From NCBI GenBank assembly GCA_016200325.1, contig JACQEZ010000009.1, positions 62,001 through 126,000 of the forward strand: DNA of 64,000 nucleotides, in the 5' to 3' direction. Under the pieces are notes generated by a model. It was not told the origin of the DNA, did no database searches, and saw only the letters and a program-made list of their open reading frames with translations. Position 1 is the stretch's first letter; each line of letters opens with the position of its first letter. The DNA is from Candidatus Manganitrophaceae bacterium (GTDB lineage: Bacteria > Nitrospirota > Nitrospiria > SBBL01 > Manganitrophaceae). Of the stretch, positions 25,947-33,829 are shown in pieces. The translations under genes were made by a program, and so were the position numbers.

Positions 25947-26687
25947 TTATTCGGCAGGGCGATCGAAGGCTTTTCCAACGGCCTGTAGCTCGCCCGCGCT
26001 TCCTACCCGCGAGTGCTTATGGAAGCGGCTTCCGGATATCCAAGCCTCCGCACGTTGAACCGCAAACGCGGGGGCCGGATTCGTTTGGACGGCCGTTCTG
26101 ATCACCCTGCTCCTGACCTCCGTCGCCGTGAAACTTCCGTTTTCGACGTGTGAAATAAGATAGTATTGCCCTTCCCTTTTCCTGGACCGGCTCTCCCCGG
26201 GCTTCCATACCTTGATCACCGCTTGCGCTCCGTCCCATCCATAAAAGTGGAAACGGTCAGAGTCCCTCTTGCCGTTCCCTTGGATCCCGGCGCCGGCGTT
26301 CGTGATGGAGTCGATGAAACGAATGAGTCGAAAAAGATGATGTTTTGTAATTTGAAACGCCGGCAGGTACAACGCGTTGGTAAAGAACCTTCTGATGAGG
26401 ATCGGACGCGGAAAATCATCCGTCTTCACCGTGATGATCAACTCCCCCAAAGCTCCCCTGACGGGGCTTATCTCAACGGTTAACGTCTGGAGGTCCAGAA
26501 TCCGCTTTTCAATCTTTTTTCTGTGAGAGGCCGCAGTCTTAGACGTCCGGAGTCGATGGTCATTTTGAGCGAGTAACTTCTCCCGTTTTTCATGCAACGA
26601 CAACAGGTTCATCGCTTTGATCCATCCCGGTTGACGGGCTTTCACGATGGCGCGCTTGGTCACAAGGAATTTCTCAAGAGAATTCAT
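25947..26687 (-). CDS. Unknown protein upstream of parB
   Basis: A 246-residue protein I do not recognise. The N-terminal third is basic and helical (KRAIVKARQPGWIKAMNLLSLHEKREKLL). The middle has a beta-rich domain (LQTLTVEISPVRGALGELIITVKTDDF), and later FHFYGWDGAQAVIKVW. The tail is basic. The start is the ATG at 26687 with AGGTGAACAA in front; a longer in-frame start lacks a ribosome site. It ends 51 bp before parB and starts 33 bp after the zinc-finger protein gene, so it probably shares their transcript. Confidence 0.7.
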   Translation of the reverse strand: MNSLEKFLVTKRAIVKARQPGWIKAMNLLSLHEKREKLLAQNDHRLRTSKTAASHRKKIEKRILDLQTLTVEISPVRGALGELIITVKTDDFPRPILIRRFFTNALYLPAFQITKHHLFRLIRFIDSITNAGAGIQGNGKRDSDRFHFYGWDGAQAVIKVWKPGESRSRKREGQYYLISHVENGSFTATEVRSRVIRTAVQTNPAPAFAVQRAEAWISGSRFHKHSRVGSAGELQAVGKAFDRPAE

Positions 26688-26719
26688 TTGTTCACCTACT
26701 TCTTTTGTTTGAACGCGAA

Positions 26720-27895
26720 TTATCTTTCCTCCGGATAACAAATGGTGACGATCCACCCTTCAGGGTGTCGCTCCGGGATTCCCCAGATTTCGCCTGTTTG
26801 ATCTTCGTACTTTATGATTCCGGAGATCCCCGCGCGAAAGCTCTTCGCGACTCGATGCACGATTCCAAGGAAGTTCGGGAGTTGTGAAACGCGGTTCGTA
26901 GCGACATACCGGGCTTCTCGCGGGGGAAGGGGATCGGTGATATACTTTCCGGGAATCGGGCACCGTTTCAAGCGAAGGAACCTCAACATGAACTCGACGC
27001 CCCAGTCCCCGCACTGGCCGCACCAAGCCATCCCCGATACTTCATCACAGGAATCCATGTAAGCTTTCGCCTCTTCGATCGTACTCGGATCTTTTTCATA
27101 GGCGTTGGCGCATTCCGGACAGACCGGGTGGTCGCAGCTCGGGCAGGTTATGACGTCCATTCGCGGCATCGCGCGTTCGAATTGAACCGGTTCCCCATGA
27201 ATGCCGCAGTAAAAACCTTTTACCGCGATCAGCGCCGACACCGCCTGGAATTCCAATTCCGTCGACTTCCCGTAGAGCTTTCGCATCCGCTCATCCACGC
27301 TCCCTTCCTGCTTATCTTTCGGCGGGGGGGATCCGGCGCCTCGCCCGCTCTCTCTCGAGAGAATATTCGCCCGTTCTGAGAGTCTTTTGATCTTTCGGGC
27401 CACGGCTGCGGGGATTTCGAGCGGATCCTTTGAATCGACAAACCTTCCCTTCTTATTGACGGGCGGATAGTGAATGAGATTGAAGAAAAGGGCGACCTGG
27501 GCGTCATTCTCCGTATCGAGATGCTCCCAGAGCAAGGGAAGATAAACACCCTTGGCGTTTTTTGTTTGAGTCGAGGTCAGCCAACCGATCTGTTCATCCG
27601 TGTAGGCCTGTCTGAGGTTCTCGTCCTCTTCCCCGGCAGTGTGTTCTTTTAACCAACCGTTAAGATCCTGAACCCCCGCCATCTTTTTCATCTCTTCCCA
27701 GGCGCTGGCCGATAAGTGGTCCGGGAGCCACTCAATGAGCGCGTTCCGTATCTCTCCTCCCACCTCGGTTTCCTTCAGGTAGTACTCGCGCTCCCGTTCG
27801 ATCAGCGCTTCGAAGTCTTTTTCTCGAAGCGCCTCATAAAGCGTTCCGCCCGTCTGGCCAGTCAATTCGTAAATAAACTTTACCTTCTCGCTCAT
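26720..27895 (-). CDS. Unknown zinc-binding protein of the element backbone
   Basis: A 391-residue protein, not recognised. The N-terminal half is acidic and helical. The C-terminal half has zinc-knuckle pairs CPSCDHPVCPEC and CGQC, plus an isolated Cys-Gly-Ile-His, which suggests a RING- or treble-clef-like zinc domain of about 100 residues. In a genome region that also encodes E1-, E2- and Ubl-like proteins a RING-like partner would be of interest, but spacing here is not that of a classical RING. The start at 27895 uses GGAG 9 nt upstream; it lies only 18 nt behind a strong hairpin. Confidence 0.72.
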   Translation of the reverse strand: MSEKVKFIYELTGQTGGTLYEALREKDFEALIEREREYYLKETEVGGEIRNALIEWLPDHLSASAWEEMKKMAGVQDLNGWLKEHTAGEEDENLRQAYTDEQIGWLTSTQTKNAKGVYLPLLWEHLDTENDAQVALFFNLIHYPPVNKKGRFVDSKDPLEIPAAVARKIKRLSERANILSRESGRGAGSPPPKDKQEGSVDERMRKLYGKSTELEFQAVSALIAVKGFYCGIHGEPVQFERAMPRMDVITCPSCDHPVCPECANAYEKDPSTIEEAKAYMDSCDEVSGMAWCGQCGDWGVEFMLRFLRLKRCPIPGKYITDPLPPREARYVATNRVSQLPNFLGIVHRVAKSFRAGISGIIKYEDQTGEIWGIPERHPEGWIVTICYPEER

Positions 27896-27913
27896 AGAAT
27901 CGATCTCCATAAA

Positions 27914-27951
27914 AAGAGGCCCTTTCCGGGTTTCAACGGAAAGGGCCTCTT
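27914..27951 (-). terminator. 15-bp perfect hairpin with U-run
   Basis: AAGAGGCCCTTTCCG pairs perfectly with CGGAAAGGGCCTCTT around an 8-nt loop, and the minus strand continues with TTTATGG. It lies between the histone-like gene and the zinc-protein gene. The start codon of the latter is only 18 nt further on. Confidence 0.75.
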
Positions 27952-27990
27952 CGGTTGCCCAATGCGATCAGCGCCTCGTTCTAACCCTGC

Positions 27991-28215
27991 TTACGCCGGC
28001 GCGGCTCTTCTCTTTTTTGTTTTCGATTTTTCGGGGTCAGTCGGCCGAAGCGCTAGGAAGATCTCCACCGATCGAACCGTTTTATACGGCTTCGAATAGC
28101 TCATCGCTTTCCGAAGAATCATCCGCGTCGCTTCCTCAAGGGCGGGAAGGGCCTCCTTCGAAATACGGAATTTTGAGGCATGAACGAACTCACGAACTTT
28201 CTTTTTTATCAGCAT
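27991..28215 (-). CDS. Small bacterial histone-fold protein
   Basis: A 74-residue basic protein whose layout matches a single histone fold: a short first helix (IKKKVREFVHA), loop 1 (SKFRIS), a long middle helix (KEALPALEEATRMILRKAMSYSK), loop 2 with the hallmark KTVRS (positions 45-49) and a last short helix (VEIFLAL). A basic tail (KSKTKKRRAAPA) follows. In archaeal and bacterial histones loop 2 reads R-K-T-V with the same spacing. It would bind and bend or coat DNA. It follows the preceding gene after 13 bp and precedes the zinc-protein and parB genes. Alternatives such as a DUF1931-like doublet are excluded by length. Confidence 0.72.
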   Translation of the reverse strand: MLIKKKVREFVHASKFRISKEALPALEEATRMILRKAMSYSKPYKTVRSVEIFLALRPTDPEKSKTKKRRAAPA

Positions 28216-28228
28216 TTCCGACCATCCC

Positions 28229-28498
28229 TCATTCCGCTGGAAACGTTATCTTTTTCTTTGGAGCTTCATGAGAATCGACGGCGATCTCCAGCGCAGGATC
28301 CGCCCCTCGATCCTCTCCCTGTCCGCAGAATGCACAGAAAAAGCGGTTAACGGACTGCGCCTCGCGGATCTCAGCGCTCTGGAGATTTAACCTCGTTCCA
28401 ACGTAGTTCTCTTTGCAGACCGGATCGCAGGCCCGAAATACGATGATCTCCGAACCGATTACCGGAATAACGACTTCGTGTGTGAAAATCTTTAACAT
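28229..28498 (-). CDS. Small unknown protein with two Cys pairs
   Basis: An 89-residue protein, not recognised. It has a beta-rich start (KIFTHEVVIPVIGSEIIVFRA), then CDPVCKEN and FCAFCGQG, which form a C-x3-C / C-x2-C zinc site, and an acidic C-terminus. I use the ATG at 28498; the frame is open to 28585 but that would include the hairpin at 28566-28600. It probably shares a transcript with the histone-fold gene 13 bp downstream. Confidence 0.62.
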   Translation of the reverse strand: MLKIFTHEVVIPVIGSEIIVFRACDPVCKENYVGTRLNLQSAEIREAQSVNRFFCAFCGQGEDRGADPALEIAVDSHEAPKKKITFPAE

Positions 28499-28565
28499 CG
28501 GTTTTATCTTTTCCAACAAAAGCTCCTCTCTCCATGACGGCCGAACTTCTCTTTCCAATAAGCAA

Positions 28566-28600
28566 AGGAGGCCCGCCACATACAATCGGCTGGGCCTCCT
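28566..28600 (-). terminator. Intergenic hairpin after the GHKL ATPase gene
   Basis: AGGAGGCCC pairs with GGGCCTCCT, extended by GCC/GGC with one bulge around a 10-nt loop. The minus strand continues TTTGCTTATT. It lies between the GHKL ATPase stop (28624) and the small Cys protein. Confidence 0.6.
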
Positions 28601-28623
28601 CTGTGTGCAACTGACTCTGGTTC

Positions 28624-30276
28624 CTACCCTTTCAATTCCTCAACGATGATGTTGTCCTCGCCGGCTTTCACCACGAACGTCAATCCTTGAAGCGGTTTCA
28701 GGTACCGCTCCAGCGCCCACGAAACCAATTTCGAGTGGTCATTCTTGAGGACCGCCAATAGGGACCGAAATTCCATATGGTCCTCTTCGAACCCCGCGGC
28801 GTCGAAATCATCATCTTCGTTTTGATAACTGAACGCCTGGTCGATCGGATAACATTCGCGGTACGGTCCATCGATGATCCAGAAGGTATCCTGAAGAAAC
28901 GCGTCCTCCCGGACCTCCTTTTTCCCATATCCGGACACACGGAGATGATGGCGCTTGCAGATCACGACCCGCTTTCCACGCCATTCGCCCTCCGCCACGA
29001 CTTCGGCCGGGTTCACGGAGACGCTCAGCTTCCGTAGAAAAAATCCCTCCAACTCCTCCGCTCGCTCCGCGGACCGAACCCAGTGGTTCGGATCGTCCCA
29101 CGCGGCCAGAATCGGAAGGGAAAAGAGATAGGCCGCAAAGTGATGGCCCATGTTCTCCTCCGAAGGCCAAAAACAATAACGTGTTCCGATCAGGAAGCGT
29201 CGACCGTCCCCCTTTAAAGGAATATCGCCCGGAGGAACAAGCGCGACCGCATGCTCCTGATCATCCGCTTCGAACTGCGGCAGGTGCAACGGCTGCGAGA
29301 TTACCCGCCACCGATCGGCCGGGATCGGAAGCGCTCGGACGAGATCCGAACAATCCCAATCAATCAGTCGATCGAAAAACTCCGCCGCTTTGCCGATCGC
29401 AATAATATGTTCCGCGACGGCTCTCTTCACGGCCCGATGCAGGGATACGACCTTTTGATAGACCTCATCGCTGTCGTAGAGGTAAATGCGGTCAGGGGCT
29501 TGTAGCCTCCAGGTATTGCCGATCAGGTGAAGATAGACAACCATTCCCGCCGCATGAAGGCTCGGCCACTGCCCCTCGCGATTGCCATACGGTCCCAAAG
29601 GCAATCCTTGATAATAGGTGAGATCAAGCGGCCGATGGTTCTGGCGATCCAATACGACCTGAGCGATTCCATCTGGAAATTGAAATTTCAGGCCCTTCCA
29701 AACATCCAGAGCGTGGGGCCTGGGGAGCGGCTGCCCGTTGAGGAAGACCGGGACAGGAAATCCCGGGACCAGGTCGCTCAGAAAATCCCGGAAATCTTCC
29801 GTGACGCGGTGACTTACCTGGGAGAGTGGTTTTACCAGGTGAACCGTGATGGCGGTCCCTTCTTTAATGTCATCCCGTTGAAGGAGGATCGCCTCCCCTC
29901 CTAAAAGCCGCTCCTTTTGAATGACCGCCCGCCAGCCTCGCGAGCGGACTTCGACCCTCCGGGCGATATCGATCGCCGACCAAAAACCGACTCCGAAAGG
30001 GAGGTCCTTCTCGATGATATCCGGTTCCCAATCCGAGGCGCCTGGATCGAGGAGCGCCTGGAAATTCTCGATTCCGCGACCGTTATCTTCAATCCTGAAA
30101 TAATGAAGATCGGACGGATCGGTCAATATCGAGATGCGTGTCGCGCCGGCGCGGCGGGCGTTCTGCAACAGCTCCCCGATCCAGATCCGCTCGCCCGAGA
30201 AAACATCGCCGAACCTCCGCATCAGGGGTATAAACTTCTCATCAAGGCCAATCGAAGGTTGTTCCATCGTCTCCAT
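28624..30276 (-). CDS. GHKL (Hsp90/MutL-like) ATP-binding protein
   Basis: A 550-residue protein with an N-terminal GHKL ATPase domain. The N-box is WIGELLQNARRAGATRISI, the G1 box EDNGRGIENF, and the glycine lid LPFGVGFWSAI. A second domain with RVTEDFRDFLSDLVPGFPVPVFLNG resembles the ribosomal-S5-like transducer of this superfamily. The C-terminal 300 residues are not recognised. It lies between the methyltransferase and the small Cys protein genes and is flanked on both sides by hairpins. AAGGAG lies 9 nt before the ATG at 30276. It may act on DNA or proteins; the partner is unknown. Confidence 0.82.
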   Translation of the reverse strand: METMEQPSIGLDEKFIPLMRRFGDVFSGERIWIGELLQNARRAGATRISILTDPSDLHYFRIEDNGRGIENFQALLDPGASDWEPDIIEKDLPFGVGFWSAIDIARRVEVRSRGWRAVIQKERLLGGEAILLQRDDIKEGTAITVHLVKPLSQVSHRVTEDFRDFLSDLVPGFPVPVFLNGQPLPRPHALDVWKGLKFQFPDGIAQVVLDRQNHRPLDLTYYQGLPLGPYGNREGQWPSLHAAGMVVYLHLIGNTWRLQAPDRIYLYDSDEVYQKVVSLHRAVKRAVAEHIIAIGKAAEFFDRLIDWDCSDLVRALPIPADRWRVISQPLHLPQFEADDQEHAVALVPPGDIPLKGDGRRFLIGTRYCFWPSEENMGHHFAAYLFSLPILAAWDDPNHWVRSAERAEELEGFFLRKLSVSVNPAEVVAEGEWRGKRVVICKRHHLRVSGYGKKEVREDAFLQDTFWIIDGPYRECYPIDQAFSYQNEDDDFDAAGFEEDHMEFRSLLAVLKNDHSKLVSWALERYLKPLQGLTFVVKAGEDNIIVEELKG

Positions 30277-30324
30277 AATTTTTATCTCCTTGTTTGGGTT
30301 GGCATCCTAACCCTCAAAACATCA

Positions 30325-30359
30325 CGGCCCCGGAGGGAGATGGATCCCCTTCAGGGCCG
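30325..30359 (-). other. Intergenic hairpin after the methyltransferase gene
   Basis: CGGCCC pairs with GGGCCG, with an inner partial stem (GGGA/TCCC). No good U-run follows on the minus strand, so termination is uncertain. It lies 45 bp before the GHKL ATPase start. Confidence 0.5.
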
Positions 30360-30389
30360 CTTAAATTCGGTTGAACTCTCAACATGTTT

Positions 30390-32987
30390 TTACGAAACAG
30401 TCTCGAGGGAGGCGGCGCGCTTCCTTGAACGCGCGAAACCTCCGGAGAGAATTCCCTCTACCTGCTCCAGATGCGCTATCAGCGCGTCGGTTTTCTCGAT
30501 GAGATTTTTGATTCTCCGCTCCGATATCGTCGACGAGGAAAACTGCTTCAGGTAACCAATATAGCGCTCCTGTTGGTTCATCGATTCCAGGGGAGAGAGG
30601 GCCCCATTCATCGCATTCACCCGCTCCGGATTCTGCTGAGCCAGGGAGTGAAGCAACCGACCGAGTTCTCGCGCCAACGCGTTTGAAGATCGCGTAAGAG
30701 GTAAGGCCTTGCCGGCCGAGGGCATTCCCCCGTCAAAAAGCGACTCCTTCCACTCTTTCCCGATCGCACCCGCAATCTCAGTCGCCGCCTGCTCGGCGAA
30801 TTGGTTGAACTGAACAGCGGACCGCCTGATAATCCGCGATCGCTCTCCGATGTGAGAAATAACCGCTTTCTGTTCAGCCTCCGGAAAGGCCTCCAGAAGT
30901 CCCGTAATCTCGCGGCCGTTTAGAAGATATAGGGAAAACGGGTATGGAATTTGTCTGAGGAGAGGGTGATGACATTCAAAGCAAAATCCGTTGAACGGCC
31001 CGTAAATGTCTTTGATCTCCTTTCCGGCCGTCGAGAGAAAGATCGCGGAGAGAATATAAAACCGAGAATAGAAACGGTTCGAAACCGCCAGGATCGCGTC
31101 GAAGGCCCGCTTCACGCTGATTGAGACGACGGAGCCTCCCTTCGACCGGCGCTTCCGTTTTGAGAGGAGATCCCGAAGAGGATTTCTCTTAAGATGAAGG
31201 AGGATTTCCTCCTGCAGCGGAAAATCCCATTTTGATTCGAGCTCCCGGACCCAGGACTGAAGGTCCGCGATCGTCGCGATCTGCTGAAATCTTTTTGCGC
31301 CGGCTTCGTCGCGCATTTTTCTGAATCGTTCGACTTCATGAATCTGGAACGAGCGTTTAGACCCCTGAATCCGTTTATCGATCCTCGAAAAGACCGCTTC
31401 CTTAATTTGAATGAATAAGCGGAGGAGATTGGCCAGTTGTGCCATTCGCGAGGAGGTCCCCAGATGTTGCCGCTCCAGGGGACCCCATCGCTCCGGACTC
31501 AGGTAGAGTTCGACGAATTGCGGCAGGACACCATAATCCATCGCCAGAATATCGCATTCCGACCAGGCCGTTTGTTTCCCATTGGCTTCGCGAGCCGGAA
31601 GGTAGGCGCTCAACGTGATGAAACATTGCGCTTCGACTTGTTCCTTTCCCGTCAATTTCTCCCCATCGAAGCGATAGGCCGACATGGAAATCGGCGCCAG
31701 TTCCGCTCCGTTTGCCGAGAACGGCTGACCGGAGAGCGCCAGAATCAGGATCGGGTGGCTCGTATGCCCGGTGGCATGCCGGACCCGCTTAAAACCACGC
31801 GACCGCGCCGAAGAGACGAGGAGAGTCAGACCTCCGTCGCGCAATTTCATCGGAAGAACCTGGCGTGTGAAAGAGGTCAACGAAAATCCGTCGGCCAGCT
31901 TAGAAAGGCCGAATCCCCGGAAGGTTTTTTCCAACCCCTTCTTTGGAATGTCATTGATAAACGGAGGATTTGCCAACAGCAGATCGAATAGGCCGTTGGG
32001 GAGTTGATCGAATAGGTCAAACGCATGGCCCGATAGAACGCCGCAGCGGCGCGAAAGGGGGAGGGGCTCCCCGTTGCGGCAGGCCTCCGCCACGGCGGTG
32101 GGATCTACCCAACTGGTGACCTCCGCCATCTCGGCTGAGAGAGGGTTTAGGTCGTAACCGAGGGTTAAAAAACCAGGATGCGAAGCGATCGGCCGGATCA
32201 GGGCCCCTTTGCCGACGTTCGGCTCCAGGACATTGATTTCGCCTCCGGAAATGGAGGGCATCTGAAGAAGACGAAGAAGGTGTTGAAAGAGTTCAGGGGA
32301 GTAATAGGCCCCATTCCCCTCCTCGGAATTGAGTTTTCGCCCCGGGCGAGGAACCAGTCCCCCGTCGATGTTTTTCTCAATCGTCGAAAGACGTTCAAGG
32401 AAATGTTCGATCTGGACCGCGCTGACGTCCCCAGAGCAGAGCCGATCCAAGTCCTGTAGGAGAGACTGCGCGACGATCTCGACCGTTGCGTTGGGAGGAG
32501 ACGCAAGGACGGCGCGCACGCCGGAGAGGAGCAACCGGCGCTGCGCCATCGGAGGAAGGCGTTCTCGAAGGTAAGTGAGCTGGGCCCGGACCAGGTCGAC
32601 GGAAACCCGGAGGCCTCCCTCGCCCGAATAACCGCAATAGATCTCTTTCAAAGTCCGCCCCATCGCCTCCCACGATTTCGCGAGCTCCGGTCCGGGACGC
32701 TCTTTACTTAACCGGATCAGATCGCTCAGCCGCTTCCCAACCGTGCGAAGGGCATAAATGGATTGGATATATTTGGACGCTCGATCGTCAGCGTCTTGAA
32801 ATTGCGTGGTCCAACTATCCGGAAAAACCAGATTCGATAGGAACCGTAGTTCAAAACCTTTCTTTTTGTCATGATTCTCCTCTATGGCGCTGATCATCAA
32901 TACGGGAAGCGATCCGCTCGCGATCGGACCGTTTTCGATCAGCGCGAAGAGGTCAAGCTGCTCTGATGGTTTCACGCTGCGCGACAT
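30390..32987 (-). CDS. Large N6-type DNA methyltransferase-like protein
   Basis: An 865-residue protein with a gamma-type amino-methyltransferase core. Motif I is VLEPNVGKGALIRPI, motif II GYDLNP, and motif IV LLLANPPFIND. A 300-residue helical region comes before it and a 350-residue region after it; neither is recognised, though one short Cys/His site (FCFECHHP) is visible in the latter. DNA adenine modification is expected. I see no HsdS or restriction subunit beside it. Co-occurrence with an SF2 helicase of similar size suggests the helicase/methylase pairs of large plasmids and phages, which are proposed to counter host defence. Confidence 0.83.
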   Translation of the reverse strand: MSRSVKPSEQLDLFALIENGPIASGSLPVLMISAIEENHDKKKGFELRFLSNLVFPDSWTTQFQDADDRASKYIQSIYALRTVGKRLSDLIRLSKERPGPELAKSWEAMGRTLKEIYCGYSGEGGLRVSVDLVRAQLTYLRERLPPMAQRRLLLSGVRAVLASPPNATVEIVAQSLLQDLDRLCSGDVSAVQIEHFLERLSTIEKNIDGGLVPRPGRKLNSEEGNGAYYSPELFQHLLRLLQMPSISGGEINVLEPNVGKGALIRPIASHPGFLTLGYDLNPLSAEMAEVTSWVDPTAVAEACRNGEPLPLSRRCGVLSGHAFDLFDQLPNGLFDLLLANPPFINDIPKKGLEKTFRGFGLSKLADGFSLTSFTRQVLPMKLRDGGLTLLVSSARSRGFKRVRHATGHTSHPILILALSGQPFSANGAELAPISMSAYRFDGEKLTGKEQVEAQCFITLSAYLPAREANGKQTAWSECDILAMDYGVLPQFVELYLSPERWGPLERQHLGTSSRMAQLANLLRLFIQIKEAVFSRIDKRIQGSKRSFQIHEVERFRKMRDEAGAKRFQQIATIADLQSWVRELESKWDFPLQEEILLHLKRNPLRDLLSKRKRRSKGGSVVSISVKRAFDAILAVSNRFYSRFYILSAIFLSTAGKEIKDIYGPFNGFCFECHHPLLRQIPYPFSLYLLNGREITGLLEAFPEAEQKAVISHIGERSRIIRRSAVQFNQFAEQAATEIAGAIGKEWKESLFDGGMPSAGKALPLTRSSNALARELGRLLHSLAQQNPERVNAMNGALSPLESMNQQERYIGYLKQFSSSTISERRIKNLIEKTDALIAHLEQVEGILSGGFARSRKRAASLETVS

Positions 32988-33003
32988 ACTCTCCTTCCTG
33001 CTA

Positions 33004-33040
33004 GAGGCGGGGTCCCGGAGGTCCTCCGCGGACCCCGCTC
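33004..33040 (-). other. Long nested hairpin before the methyltransferase gene
   Basis: GCGGGGTCC pairs with GGACCCCGC, with an inner palindrome CGGAGG/CCTCCG. On the minus strand it is followed not by U but directly by a Shine-Dalgarno site and the methyltransferase ATG at 32987. Confidence 0.55.
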
Positions 33041-33065
33041 AAATCCTAATAAGGCGCCGCCATTC

Positions 33066-33707
33066 TTAAAGCGAGCCGTTCTCCACGTCGGCGGTTTCAT
33101 CATTGACCGACAAAGAGGTCTCTTTTTTTTTCAATCGGCCCGATCCCAACCCTCCGGTCAGGAGATCAATAAAGCTATGGGGATCAACCCGACGGAGGTC
33201 GATTTCCATCGGAAATTTAATTATGAATTTCCGCAAATCGTTTGGAGCGATCCGGTAAGGTTGGCCTCCTTGAGCGTCCGTTCGGTCGGTCGAATATCGT
33301 TTGGCCGCCAATAAATTTCGCTCGATCCACCGGACGACTTTCTTGGGGTCGCAACCGAGGATCGCGGCCGCTCCCCCAGCGGTTAGGTTTCCATCGCATT
33401 TCTTCGTAAGATGAAGATGTTTCGCTTTGAGCCTCACCGCCGTGACGGAGCGCCGAAGGTGGGAGGCCAACTCCCTCCATTTCTTTTTCGGCAGGTTTCG
33501 CTCCAGCCAAGCTTCCTCTTGCTCCGACCATCGGGGCTCTTTTCGACGTGTCAGACCCATATCGGCGGCCATTCGCTTGATGAACCATCTGGGATAACGA
33601 AACCCCAATTCTCGATCGATTACATCGATGGTTTTTGTCCTGCCATCATATTTACGTTTTATCAGCTCCCGTTCTTCCTCGCGAAGATGATACTTTCTTT
33701 CTCTCAT
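33066..33707 (-). CDS. Two-domain DNA-binding protein (Myb/SANT-like plus HTH)
   Basis: A 213-residue basic protein. Residues 55-95 (PRWSEQEEAWLERNLPKKKWRELASHLRRSVTAVRLKAKHL) form a SANT/Myb-like helix-turn-helix. Residues 107-160 (LTAGGAAAILGCDPKKVVRWIERNLL ... YRIAPNDLRKFI) look like an excisionase or MerR-type winged helix. It is probably a regulator or element DNA-binding factor. It lies between the methyltransferase and DUF932 genes, with hairpins on both sides. Confidence 0.75.
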   Translation of the reverse strand: MRERKYHLREEERELIKRKYDGRTKTIDVIDRELGFRYPRWFIKRMAADMGLTRRKEPRWSEQEEAWLERNLPKKKWRELASHLRRSVTAVRLKAKHLHLTKKCDGNLTAGGAAAILGCDPKKVVRWIERNLLAAKRYSTDRTDAQGGQPYRIAPNDLRKFIIKFPMEIDLRRVDPHSFIDLLTGGLGSGRLKKKETSLSVNDETADVENGSL

Positions 33708-33770
33708 CTTCCTTCTTCCTCCGGTCTATAATCGTCACCTCACTGAACCTTCCGATTCAGCCTCAAAAGA

Positions 33771-33810
33771 AAAGGGGGATCCCTGGATGACGAAACCAGG
33801 GTCCCCCTTT
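33771..33810 (-). terminator. Strong terminator hairpin after DUF932 gene
   Basis: AAAGGGGGA-CCCTGG pairs with CCAGGG-TCCCCCTTT (one bulge). The minus strand continues TCTTTTGAGG, giving a U-rich tail. It is 20 bp after the DUF932 stop. Confidence 0.72.
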
Positions 33811-33829
33811 AACTGATTTTGGATCCGAG

